DNA of 23,533 nucleotides from JAZKSG01 sp036626215. Its GTDB lineage: Archaea > Thermoplasmatota > E2 > DHVEG-1. The stretch lies in contig JAZKSG010000022.1 of NCBI GenBank assembly GCA_036626215.1, positions 1-23,533 of the forward strand, read 5' to 3'. Positions 1-7,100 of this stretch are shown here, piece by piece. Under the pieces are notes generated by a model. That model was not told the DNA's origin, made no database searches, and saw only the letters and a program-made list of their open reading frames with translations. Positions within the stretch are counted from its first letter, which is position 1. Each line of letters starts with the position of its first letter. Both the position numbers and the translations under genes were made by a program.

Positions 1-117
1 CCCCGTGAGCTTGCTCCGATTGGGATAGCAGATTTCAGGCGATTCAATTTACTTGTCGTTTTTACAAAACATAAACATCAGTTAGCTGCAATTTATCCAG
101 AAAGGTTTTATATATAA
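1..117 (+). CDS. possible 3' end of an unidentified gene (partial)
   Basis: Frame 1 is open from the window edge to a TAA at 115-117, giving 38 residues that end in YPERFYI. It is the longest frame here on either strand, since the other frames hit stops early. I do not recognise the product. The last codons overlap the TATA box (TTTATATA, 107-114) of the downstream peptide gene. The stretch may be the C-terminus of an upstream gene or may be non-coding. Without sequence to the left this cannot be decided. Confidence 0.3.
   Translation, partial: PRELAPIGIADFRRFNLLVVFTKHKHQLAAIYPERFYI
107..114 (+). promoter_or_regulatory. TATA box of micro-gene 1
   Basis: TTTATATA preceded by AAAGG, a plausible BRE/TATA pair. 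Transcription would start about 25 nt downstream, near 136-140, giving a leader of about 60 nt before ATG 200. The equivalent TATA of the second copy lies at almost the same distance from its ATG (93 versus 90 nt), which supports the assignment. AT-rich DNA produces such motifs by chance, so the evidence is the matching geometry, not the motif alone. Confidence 0.5.
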
Positions 118-140
118 TTATTAAAAGAGTATATCTATAA

Positions 141-165
141 GAGAGTTTGTTTGAAGAAAACTCTC
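141..165 (+). promoter_or_regulatory. hairpin in the leader of micro-gene 1
   Basis: GAGAGTTT (141-148) is perfectly complementary to AAACTCTC (158-165) around a 9-nt loop. The hairpin lies in the predicted 5' leader, just upstream of the AGAGGAGACA block (167-176) shared with copy 2. Its role is unknown: it could protect the RNA end or present the ribosome binding site. Confidence 0.4.
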
Positions 166-199
166 AAGAGGAGACATAAATAAGGAGGTGTATCGAGAT

Positions 200-256
200 A
201 TGTATATTATGCCCCCTGAGTATTTGGTTCATCCACCAATTCCGCCAACCGGATAA
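200..256 (+). CDS. 18-aa proline-rich micropeptide, copy 1
   Basis: ATG200 to TAA256 encodes MYIMPPEYLVHPPIPPTG. A near-perfect Shine-Dalgarno GGAGGT (184-189) lies 10 nt upstream. The sequence is nearly the same as the 19-aa peptide at 482-541. Over the 11 codons of the PPEY(L/I)VHPPIP core, seven third positions differ and only one residue changes (L/I). This is the signature of selection on the peptide, not of a recent DNA duplication. Six of 18 residues are proline; there is no cysteine, no membrane helix and no signal peptide. I do not recognise the family. It could be a free micropeptide, a leader peptide or a precursor of a modified peptide; no modifying enzyme is visible nearby. A TATA box upstream and T-tracts downstream suggest its own transcript. 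Confidence 0.7.
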   Translation: MYIMPPEYLVHPPIPPTG

Positions 257-308
257 TATGCTAAAATAGTTTTTAACTAGATTTCGCTGGCAACACATAA
301 AAAATCCG

Positions 309-333
309 TTTTTTTTTAAATTTATCTCTTTTT
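309..333 (+). terminator. oligo-T terminator region after micro-gene 1
   Basis: A T9 run (309-317) followed by a T5 run (329-333), about 50-75 nt after the stop of peptide 1. Archaeal RNA polymerase commonly terminates at oligo-T tracts without a hairpin. Its position between the two peptide copies suggests that they are separate transcripts. Confidence 0.45.
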
Positions 334-391
334 ACAAACTAAAATTGATTTTAACTAAACCTTAACTACACATCTGTTTCTCACCAAAAAA

Positions 392-399
392 TTTATTAA
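392..399 (+). promoter_or_regulatory. TATA box of micro-gene 2
   Basis: TTTATTAA preceded by an A-rich stretch (ACCAAAAAA). It is 90 nt upstream of ATG 482, matching the 93 nt in copy 1, with a predicted start near 420. This argues that the second peptide is transcribed independently. Confidence 0.4.
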
Positions 400-437
400 A
401 AACCACTAGAGTAATCCTTAAATGTAAGCAAAAAAAA

Positions 438-455
438 TTCCTCTATAAAGAGGAG
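438..455 (+). promoter_or_regulatory. hairpin in the leader of micro-gene 2
   Basis: CCTCT (440-444), tetraloop ATAA, AGAGG (449-453), extendable by T439-A454 and a T438-G455 wobble. Its 3' arm is part of the AGAGGAGACA block shared with copy 1. The primary sequence of the upper stem differs from copy 1, but the placement relative to the ribosome binding site is similar. Confidence 0.4.
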
Positions 456-481
456 ACAAAAATGGGAGGTTGTATCAAAAT

Positions 482-541
482 ATGCATATGATCCCACCTG
501 AATATATAGTACACCCACCAATCCCAAAAAACGGTTCGTAA
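482..541 (+). CDS. 19-aa proline-rich micropeptide, copy 2
   Basis: ATG482 to TAA541 encodes MHMIPPEYIVHPPIPKNGS, with GGAGGT (465-470) 11 nt upstream. The 12 codon-lengths before the ATG align without gaps to copy 1, but there the differences fall at all positions. After the ATG they concentrate in third positions (CCC/CCA, GAG/GAA, GTT/GTA, CAT/CAC, ATT/ATC, CCG/CCA). The switch in pattern at the ATG both supports translation and marks the start. The C-terminal tail after PPIP is variable. The gene sits 120 nt upstream of the agmatinase gene, with T6 and T9 tracts (593-598, 602-610) between them. Function unknown; the same alternatives apply as for copy 1. Confidence 0.7.
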   Translation: MHMIPPEYIVHPPIPKNGS

Positions 542-592
542 TACGAAGAGACCCTTAACGGTGGGTTCGAAATATATAAAAAAACTTTTGAC

Positions 593-610
593 TTTTTTAA
601 ATTTTTTTTT
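593..610 (+). terminator. oligo-T tracts between micro-gene 2 and agmatinase
   Basis: T6 (593-598) and T9 (602-610) runs about 50-70 nt after the stop of peptide 2, mirroring the layout after copy 1. They would end the peptide transcript before the agmatinase gene. Read-through into agmatinase cannot be excluded. Confidence 0.4.
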
Positions 611-661
611 AAGGGAAAAAATTAAAACTATACTCCCCTTCTAATTGATGATTCCATTAAC

Positions 662-1528
662 ATGAACACTCCAAATTTTTTTGCAGACGCCGAAACAGAT
701 TACAAAAACACGGATTACATTATTTTTAGTATACCCTATGATAAAACATCAAGTTTTAGAAAAGGCAGCAACAAAGCCCCTCAGAGTATAAGAAACTCAA
801 GTTGGAATTTCGAACCATACAACCTAAAAACAGATGTAGATCTAAAAAATATTCCGTTACATGATTATGGAGATATCAATGTAACAAATGACGACAAGCC
901 AGAGGAAATGATAAAAAAAATAAAAATCTTCACTCAAAAAATATTTAACAAAAATAAATTTCCAATTGCTATCGGTGGAGAACATTCTATAACCTCTGGG
1001 ATAGTTGAAACATTACCTCAGGATACGGCTGTTTTGTTTCTCGATGCTCATCTAGATTTCCGTGACATCTATCAAGGCAGTTGTTACAACCACGCCTGCG
1101 TGGTTAGAAGAGCCGTTGAAAAAGTTGGTATAGAAAACGTCGCAGTTTTAGGAGTACGATCTACTGGAAAAGAAGAATTAGAGTATGCTAAGAAAAAAAA
1201 TTTGTTCTACAGAGATGCTTTTCACATAAGGGAGAATAGTTTGGATTTTTGTTTAAAAGAGATAGAAGATTTTTTCGGTGACAAAAAATTGTATCTTAGC
1301 ATTGATATGGATTTTTTTGACCCATGTTTCGCTCCAGGAGTAACTAACCCTGAACCATTTGGCGCTAGTAGTTTCGATTTTTTAGATATACTTGATGTTT
1401 TTTCAAAACGTTTAATTGGTTTTGATGTAACAGAAGTTTGCCCTAGTTATGATAATGGTGTTACATCTATTTTAGCAGCAAAAATCATCAGGTTGCTGAT
1501 AGGGTCAAAACATAATGGACAGGATTAA
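662..1528 (+). CDS. speB: agmatinase / ureohydrolase-family protein
   Basis: 288-aa ureohydrolase of the arginase/agmatinase fold. Binuclear Mn ligands are visible: His108 in GGEHS, Asp128/His130/Asp132 in FLDAHLDF and Asp215/Asp217 in SIDMDFFDP, plus Glu258 near the substrate. Family members of this type in archaea hydrolyse agmatine (or aminopropylagmatine) to urea and a polyamine precursor in the cytoplasm. Arginase or a related amidinohydrolase is the alternative, since sequence alone does not fix the substrate. There is no ribosome binding site before ATG662. An AT-rich element ATTAAAACTATA (621-632) is positioned for a leaderless or short-leader transcript. The FKBP gene follows after 28 nt. 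In archaea polyamines are also the source of the modification on aIF5A. Confidence 0.88.
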   Translation: MNTPNFFADAETDYKNTDYIIFSIPYDKTSSFRKGSNKAPQSIRNSSWNFEPYNLKTDVDLKNIPLHDYGDINVTNDDKPEEMIKKIKIFTQKIFNKNKFPIAIGGEHSITSGIVETLPQDTAVLFLDAHLDFRDIYQGSCYNHACVVRRAVEKVGIENVAVLGVRSTGKEELEYAKKKNLFYRDAFHIRENSLDFCLKEIEDFFGDKKLYLSIDMDFFDPCFAPGVTNPEPFGASSFDFLDILDVFSKRLIGFDVTEVCPSYDNGVTSILAAKIIRLLIGSKHNGQD

Positions 1529-1532
1529 TATA
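1525..1532 (+). promoter_or_regulatory. TATA box, probable leaderless promoter of FKBP gene
   Basis: TTAATATA overlaps the agmatinase stop codon and is centred about 28 nt upstream of ATG1557. That is the expected spacing if transcription starts at the start codon. No Shine-Dalgarno sequence precedes ATG1557, which agrees with a leaderless mRNA. Confidence 0.45.
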
Positions 1533-1556
1533 GTATGACCTTATTTGCCTACAGCT

Positions 1557-2705
1557 ATGGAAAACGAAAGAATTGCTTTAGTAGCTTTATTCGTAATAGT
1601 GGTGGTTGGAGTTGCAGGTTTTCTCATTGCTGATAACTGGGATGAAATAGCTGGAAATCTTACAGACAAAACAGAAGAGGGAGAAGTAGTAGAAACTGGC
1701 GACTGTGTCGACGTACATTATGTTGGAAAATATGCTTCAAATGAAACAATTTTTGATTATTCATATAATGATTATCAAAATAAGACTGGTGGACAGCCAG
1801 CGGAGGTATTTGTCTCGTTCAATCAGAGTAAACAATCCCCTAAGGGATATAGTAATTATTCTTCTGGATATGTTGAAGGTTTTAAAAACGGCTTGATAGG
1901 TTTGGAAGAAGGCGAAACAAAAACTTTTACTGTGTCGCCAGAAGAAGGTTATGGTGAAAAAGTTGAAGAGGGAGACATTTTTACCACCAGCCAAGTTTGT
2001 CCTTTCTTAAATCAGACATTAAATGTTACGAGTTTTACTGCCGATAAAATCGTATTAAAGTGGGTTGATCTCCCTGAAGGTAACTTCACGATGCCTATGG
2101 GATACATAAAAGAGAATTGTACCTTAATGGATTTCTATTATGGAAATTATATCAAAAGAATTCCTCCTTATCATCTTTGGGAAAACTCCTCTGTGATAAC
2201 AAATATTTCATCTGATAGCGTTACTGTCTTAACTACTCCGGCTAAATCAGAAAATATATCTGATCAGTTCCAAGCTATTATGTATGGAAATAAAATGGGT
2301 GTTTTGATACCCGAGATCACTACGGCTAGTTGGAATGACACTAAAATAAAAATCTCAACCGTACCGGAGGAGGGTGCTACTTATGAGATTACATCACAGG
2401 GACAAACTATGAGTTTTGAAGTTACAAATGTAACCGATGAAACCTTTAATTTGACCTTTCAATCCTCTCAAGGTACTGAGTCCCAGATATTTAACAAAAC
2501 GATGATTTTTGACAGAGTTTATTCTTTCAAACGTGTTTACAGTATACCTCTTTATCTATCTCAGATGGGTCAAGAAGTTCCTATGGCTATGAGTCTTCTA
2601 GAGAATGATTTAAACAAGGTTGGTGTTAGTCTTCACGATCTGGCTGGTGAAACCTTAAAATACGAAGTTACGATAGAAAAAATATACAATACCTCTTCTA
2701 GCTGA
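1557..2705 (+). CDS. membrane-anchored FKBP-type peptidyl-prolyl isomerase
   Basis: 382 aa from ATG1557; an in-frame TTG at 1545 would add four residues but has no better support. An N-terminal helix (residues about 7-27) anchors or exports it. An FKBP domain follows: GDCVDVHYVGKYA, a substituted FDYS segment, then GFKNGLIGLEEGETKTFTVSPEEGYG, the usual core of archaeal/SlyD-like FKBPs. It would catalyse cis-trans isomerisation of prolyl bonds outside the cell. The following roughly 240 residues are unusual in length and match no domain I recognise. At least 15 N-x-S/T sequons are spread along the chain, suggesting an N-glycosylated surface protein. Its 3' end overlaps the convergent DHH gene by 8 bp. 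Confidence 0.85.
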   Translation: MENERIALVALFVIVVVGVAGFLIADNWDEIAGNLTDKTEEGEVVETGDCVDVHYVGKYASNETIFDYSYNDYQNKTGGQPAEVFVSFNQSKQSPKGYSNYSSGYVEGFKNGLIGLEEGETKTFTVSPEEGYGEKVEEGDIFTTSQVCPFLNQTLNVTSFTADKIVLKWVDLPEGNFTMPMGYIKENCTLMDFYYGNYIKRIPPYHLWENSSVITNISSDSVTVLTTPAKSENISDQFQAIMYGNKMGVLIPEITTASWNDTKIKISTVPEEGATYEITSQGQTMSFEVTNVTDETFNLTFQSSQGTESQIFNKTMIFDRVYSFKRVYSIPLYLSQMGQEVPMAMSLLENDLNKVGVSLHDLAGETLKYEVTIEKIYNTSSS

Positions 2706-4071
2706 TCTGTTTTTCTATTTCTTTTTCTATTATTTCTAAAAATTCTTTTTCTCTACCACGAGGTATAGTTGCACCAGCAGCTATATTATGGCCTCCGCCG
2801 ACGCCTTCTAGTTTTTTTGCTGCTTTATGCATAGCTTTTGAAAGATCTAAACCTTGGTCAACTGTTTTCTGTGTAGCACGTGCTGAAACTTTTACTTCTT
2901 TTTTGTTTTTATATGCAAAACCTATCAAAGGTAGATTTCTATCAGTTTCACTATCATTTAGTAGCATATTAGCTACAATCCCTACTATGGTATCTCTTAT
3001 ACCGTTTTTAGCGTGGAAAAACTGAAGATGATTTCTCTTGATTATTCCTTCTTCTTTAGCAAACTGGATTCCTTTTACAAGGTTATGTCTATGTCCCCTC
3101 AACAAATTCAAAGCTTTCTTAAGCCATTCATCTCTATCCCCCAGACAGACATTTAGACCTACGTCGCATTCAGTGTATCTAGCGGTAGAGTTCAACAAAG
3201 TAGCGAATTCTTTTGCATCATGAAGAACAGTCCCCTCTCCCTCTCTCTCCAAAGTATAAACCTCTCCGATTATCCGATCCGTCATTTTATACCCAAAACC
3301 TTTATTCAAAAGCTTCTGAGCTACACCAGATATAACACGCCGTCTCTCATCTTTTGATAGATCAATCCATCTACGCCAATGATCACCATCTTTCAACACA
3401 ATACCCATATCTTTAAGAAAAGAAATACAGGAACTCCCCCGGCCGCTTACACCAGGTATCAACGGATCATTAGCATACTGAAGAAGTTTATAAACCGGTC
3501 TTGTTTCACGTCCAAAATAACGTATATCTAAAAAAGATCTGACGACACCAGCTTTTCTCCCATCTTCAACAATCTCCCTGTTCAAACCATGAAGACAACC
3601 CTCTTTCCGATCTTGAAGATCACCAATTGCACCTACAACAGCTAAATCAGCTAAATCCATATTTTTCTTATCTAAATTTTTAGAAACAAGATATGTAGCA
3701 CCAGCTCCACTCAACTCAACACTTCCATCTCTCCCAAAAAGATGAGGATTAAAATGAAAACTATAATCAGAGTCTTTAGGGCAAACATGATGATCAGTAA
3801 CAACTTTATTGAGATCCGGTGAATTATTACTTATACTACTACCCAAATCTGTAAACCAAACCAATTCATGATTCTCATCATTTAACCGTTCAACAACCTT
3901 TTTATCTAACTGTTTCACAAACTCTATAGAAAAATCTTTATTCATCCTTCTAAGTGTTTCATAGGCGATAGCTCCCGCTGTAATACCATCTGCATCTATA
4001 TGTGTAACTATATGAATTTCATCGGAATTTTTTAAAAACTCCCCGATCTTCTTAACTCTTTTTGACCACAA
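2698..4071 (-). CDS. archaeal RecJ-like DHH-family nuclease/phosphoesterase
   Basis: 457 aa. The DHH catalytic domain shows THIDADG (23-29; Asp26, Asp28), DLGS (Asp75), TDHH (Asp93-His95) and a GD at 150-151, i.e. the metal-binding motifs. The C-terminal DHHA1 domain has GGGH at 425-428. Archaeal relatives are single-strand exonucleases related to RecJ and Cdc45, including the GINS-associated nuclease of the replisome, and some act on RNA. The exact role here is inferred. The start is a TTG at 4069-4071 and the THIDADG motif then lies at the usual distance from the N-terminus; no alternative ATG or ribosome binding site is evident. It overlaps the FKBP gene tail-to-tail by 8 bp and lies downstream of PFOR on the same strand, behind a strong terminator. 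Confidence 0.88.
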   Translation of the reverse strand: MWSKRVKKIGEFLKNSDEIHIVTHIDADGITAGAIAYETLRRMNKDFSIEFVKQLDKKVVERLNDENHELVWFTDLGSSISNNSPDLNKVVTDHHVCPKDSDYSFHFNPHLFGRDGSVELSGAGATYLVSKNLDKKNMDLADLAVVGAIGDLQDRKEGCLHGLNREIVEDGRKAGVVRSFLDIRYFGRETRPVYKLLQYANDPLIPGVSGRGSSCISFLKDMGIVLKDGDHWRRWIDLSKDERRRVISGVAQKLLNKGFGYKMTDRIIGEVYTLEREGEGTVLHDAKEFATLLNSTARYTECDVGLNVCLGDRDEWLKKALNLLRGHRHNLVKGIQFAKEEGIIKRNHLQFFHAKNGIRDTIVGIVANMLLNDSETDRNLPLIGFAYKNKKEVKVSARATQKTVDQGLDLSKAMHKAAKKLEGVGGGHNIAAGATIPRGREKEFLEIIEKEIEKQIS

Positions 4072-4162
4072 AGAAAGTGCACCACTTCCAAAACACCTTA
4101 ATAGCTAATTGATTACATTAGTTTTTCGAAAGAAAGAAAAGATTAGATATAAAAAAATATAC

Positions 4163-4189
4163 AAAAAAAATTGGAAAAAGTTTTCCAAT
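4163..4189 (-). terminator. hairpin plus T-tract terminator of PFOR gene
   Basis: A perfect 9-bp stem (4170-4178 with 4181-4189) and a 2-base spacer, i.e. a near-perfect palindrome. On the minus strand the hairpin is followed by T7 (4169 down to 4163). It starts 4 nt after the PFOR stop. This is a bacterial-style intrinsic terminator layout, uncommon in archaea. The 2-nt spacer means a real loop would open one or two stem pairs. Confidence 0.65.
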
Positions 4190-4193
4190 CTTT

Positions 4194-7100
4194 TTATTCT
4201 TCAGCCATCTTTTTGTATTGTTTATATCGTTCTTCCACGTTTTCTTCAAGTTTTTTATGGAGATTCTTTGCTTCTTCAGGAAATGTACGTGTTAGACTGT
4301 TATATCTGATTTCTCCCATTATGAAATCATGTAAACTCTCTGTAGGTTCACCGGAGTCAAGTTGGAATGGGTTTTTACCTTCATCAGCCAATCTTGGATT
4401 ATAGCGATACAACGGCCAGTAGCCTGTTTTAACCGCTGTTTTTTCTTCTTCTTGTGCTTTACCCATACCTTCTTTGATGCCATGGTTGATACATGGTGCA
4501 TATGCAATGATTATAGATGGCCCTGGATATGATTCTGCTTCTTTCAACGTTTTGATAAGATGGTTCTTATCTGCACCCATAGAGACCGCAGCTACATATA
4601 CATAGCCATATGTCATGAACATCCGGCCGAGATCTTTCTTCCTAGTTTTTTTACCAGAGTAAGCAAATTTAGCTACTGATCCAACAGGAGTTGCTTTTGA
4701 AGCTTGCCCACCAGTGTTAGAGTAAACCTCTGTATCCAGCACAAGTACGTTTACATCTTCACCCATAGCGAGTACATGATCAAGCCCTCCGTATCCTATA
4801 TCATAGGCCCATCCGTCTCCACCGATTATCCAATGTGATGGCTTGGTAAACATGTCTTTGTCTTCCCAGAGTTCCTCAACGACACCTTCTTTATCCATAT
4901 CTTTTAGCTGTTCTTGTATCTTCAAAGATAGCTCTTTGGTTTTATCCCCTTGGTTAAAGTTTTCTAACCATTCTTCTAACAGCTGTTTTAGTTCTCCTTC
5001 AACAGCGTTTTCTTCTATAGTTTTTTCTACTTTTTGTTTAAGATTCTCTCTTCTCTGAGAGGTCGCCAGCTGCATTCCGAATCCGTATTCGGCATTATCT
5101 TCGAATAAACTGTTCGCCCATGCTGGTCCATGTCCATTTTCATCCAGCGTCCATGGTACTGATGGCGCATAGCCACCCCATATACTAGAGCAACCGGTGG
5201 CATTAGCGATAATCATACGGTTACCAAACAACTGTGTTATCAGTTTCACATATGGTGTTTCTCCACATCCTGGACAAGCTCCAGAGTATTCCAACATCGG
5301 TTTTTTGAATTGAGATCCTTTAACTTTGTATTTGTCAAATCCGCCTGTTCTTTCAGGTAGTTCATCTAAATATTCATGTAAAGGCGCCTGTTTTTCAATC
5401 TGTGTCTCTTTAGGCTTCATAACAATTGCTTTCTCTTTAGGAGCCGGACAAATATCGGCACAGTTTCCACATCCTACACAGTCTAACGGTGAAACCTGTA
5501 TACGGAACTGGTAGTCATCTGTACCAGGTCCTACCGCATCAATTCCTTCGAAACCCTCTGGTGCTTTTTCTGCTTCTTCATCAGTCACCAGATATGGTCT
5601 TATAGCGGCATGTGGACAAACCATCGCGCATTGGTTACACTGTATACATTTATCAGGTTTCCATTCCGGTACATCAATAGCTACTCCACGTTTCTCATAT
5701 TTAGTAGTTTCAAGTGGGAAGAAACCACTTGGCTCAAAATCAGAGACCTTAAGATCATTTCCTTTAAGAGAAGACATCATATCTGCAACGTTTTTAACAA
5801 ACGCAGGTTTTTCCTCCTCTTCAACCTCTGTTTTTTCTTCCTCTGCATTTTTCCATGAATCAGGGTAATCTATTTTTTCAATTTTTTCCAACGCTATATC
5901 AACGGCTTTATTGTTCATCTTTACTATCTCTTCGCCTTTATGGCCATAGGTTTCCTCAATAGCTTTTTTCAATAGTTCAACGGCTTCATCAACAGGTAAA
6001 ATCTCTGAGAGTTTGAAAAACACTGTCTGCATAACCATGTTGATTCTTTTTCCAAGACCTACCTCTTTAGCGATTTTTACTGCATCAATGTTGTAAAAAT
6101 CAAGATTTTTCTCAGCGATTTTTCTTTTTAGTTCTGCTGGGAAATGTTCCTCCATTTCTTCAAGTGTCCATGGGGAGTTAAGAACAAATGTGCCTCCTTC
6201 TTTGATTCCCTCTAAAATATCATATTTGTCTACATATGAAGGGTTGTGACATGCGATATATTCCGCGGTGTTGATCAAATACCTAGATTTTATTGGTTCA
6301 TCTCCAAATCTTAGATGTGAACGTGTCACACCTCCAGATTTTTTTGCGTCATATTGGAAGTATCCCTGAGCATATTTATCTGTATTGTCACCTATGATTT
6401 TAATCGCATTTTTGTTTGCACCTACTGTTCCATCTCCTCCGATTCCCCAGAATTTACATCTAACCGTGGATTCTGGTGCGGTATCGATTTTTTCAGAAAG
6501 CTCTAACGAGGTATTGGTTAAGTCGTCTTCAATACCAATGGTGAAATCGTTTTTAGGTTCATCTTTTTTGAGGTTATCAAAAACTGTTTTCGCCATGGTC
6601 GGAGTAAATTCTTTTGAACTAAGTCCATATCTCCCACCTACAATAGTTGTTGTATCATTGTTCTGCTGGAAAACTGAACATACATCCAAGTAAAGTGGTT
6701 CTCCATATGAACCTGGTTCTTTGGTTCTATCCAAAACAGCTATTCTTTCTACAGTATCAGGTATCGTGTCGTAAAATTGTTCAGCGGCAAACGGCCGGTA
6801 TAATCTCACTTTTACTAGTCCAACTTTTTCACCTTTGGAGTTTAGATATTTTACAGTTTCTTCAGCGGTGGTTGAACCTGCACCCATCATAACGATTACT
6901 CTTTCAGCTTCTGGATCGCCAACATAATCAAAAAGATGATACTGTCTACCAGTGAGCTCTGCTACTCTATCCATTTCCTCCTGAACTATCTGAGGGACTT
7001 TCTCATAGAACTCGTTTCCTCGTTCTCTAACCTGGAAATATGTATCTGGACCCATAGCACCCATCCTGATATGAGGATGTTCTGGATTAAGAGCTCTTTC

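Noticed and set aside
188..199. GTG188 / TTG470 as starts four codons upstream in both peptide genes
   Set aside because: These codons overlap the GGAGGT ribosome binding site, and differences before the ATG fall at first and second codon positions, so that part does not look translated.
462..490. Alternative start ATG462 giving a 9-aa frame (MGGCIKICI) overlapping micro-gene 2
   Set aside because: No counterpart exists at the same place in copy 1, whereas the ATG482 frame is conserved with synonymous changes.
545..575. GGGTTCGAAAT resembling a tRNA T-loop
   Set aside because: No acceptor, D or anticodon arm can be drawn around it, so it is not a tRNA.
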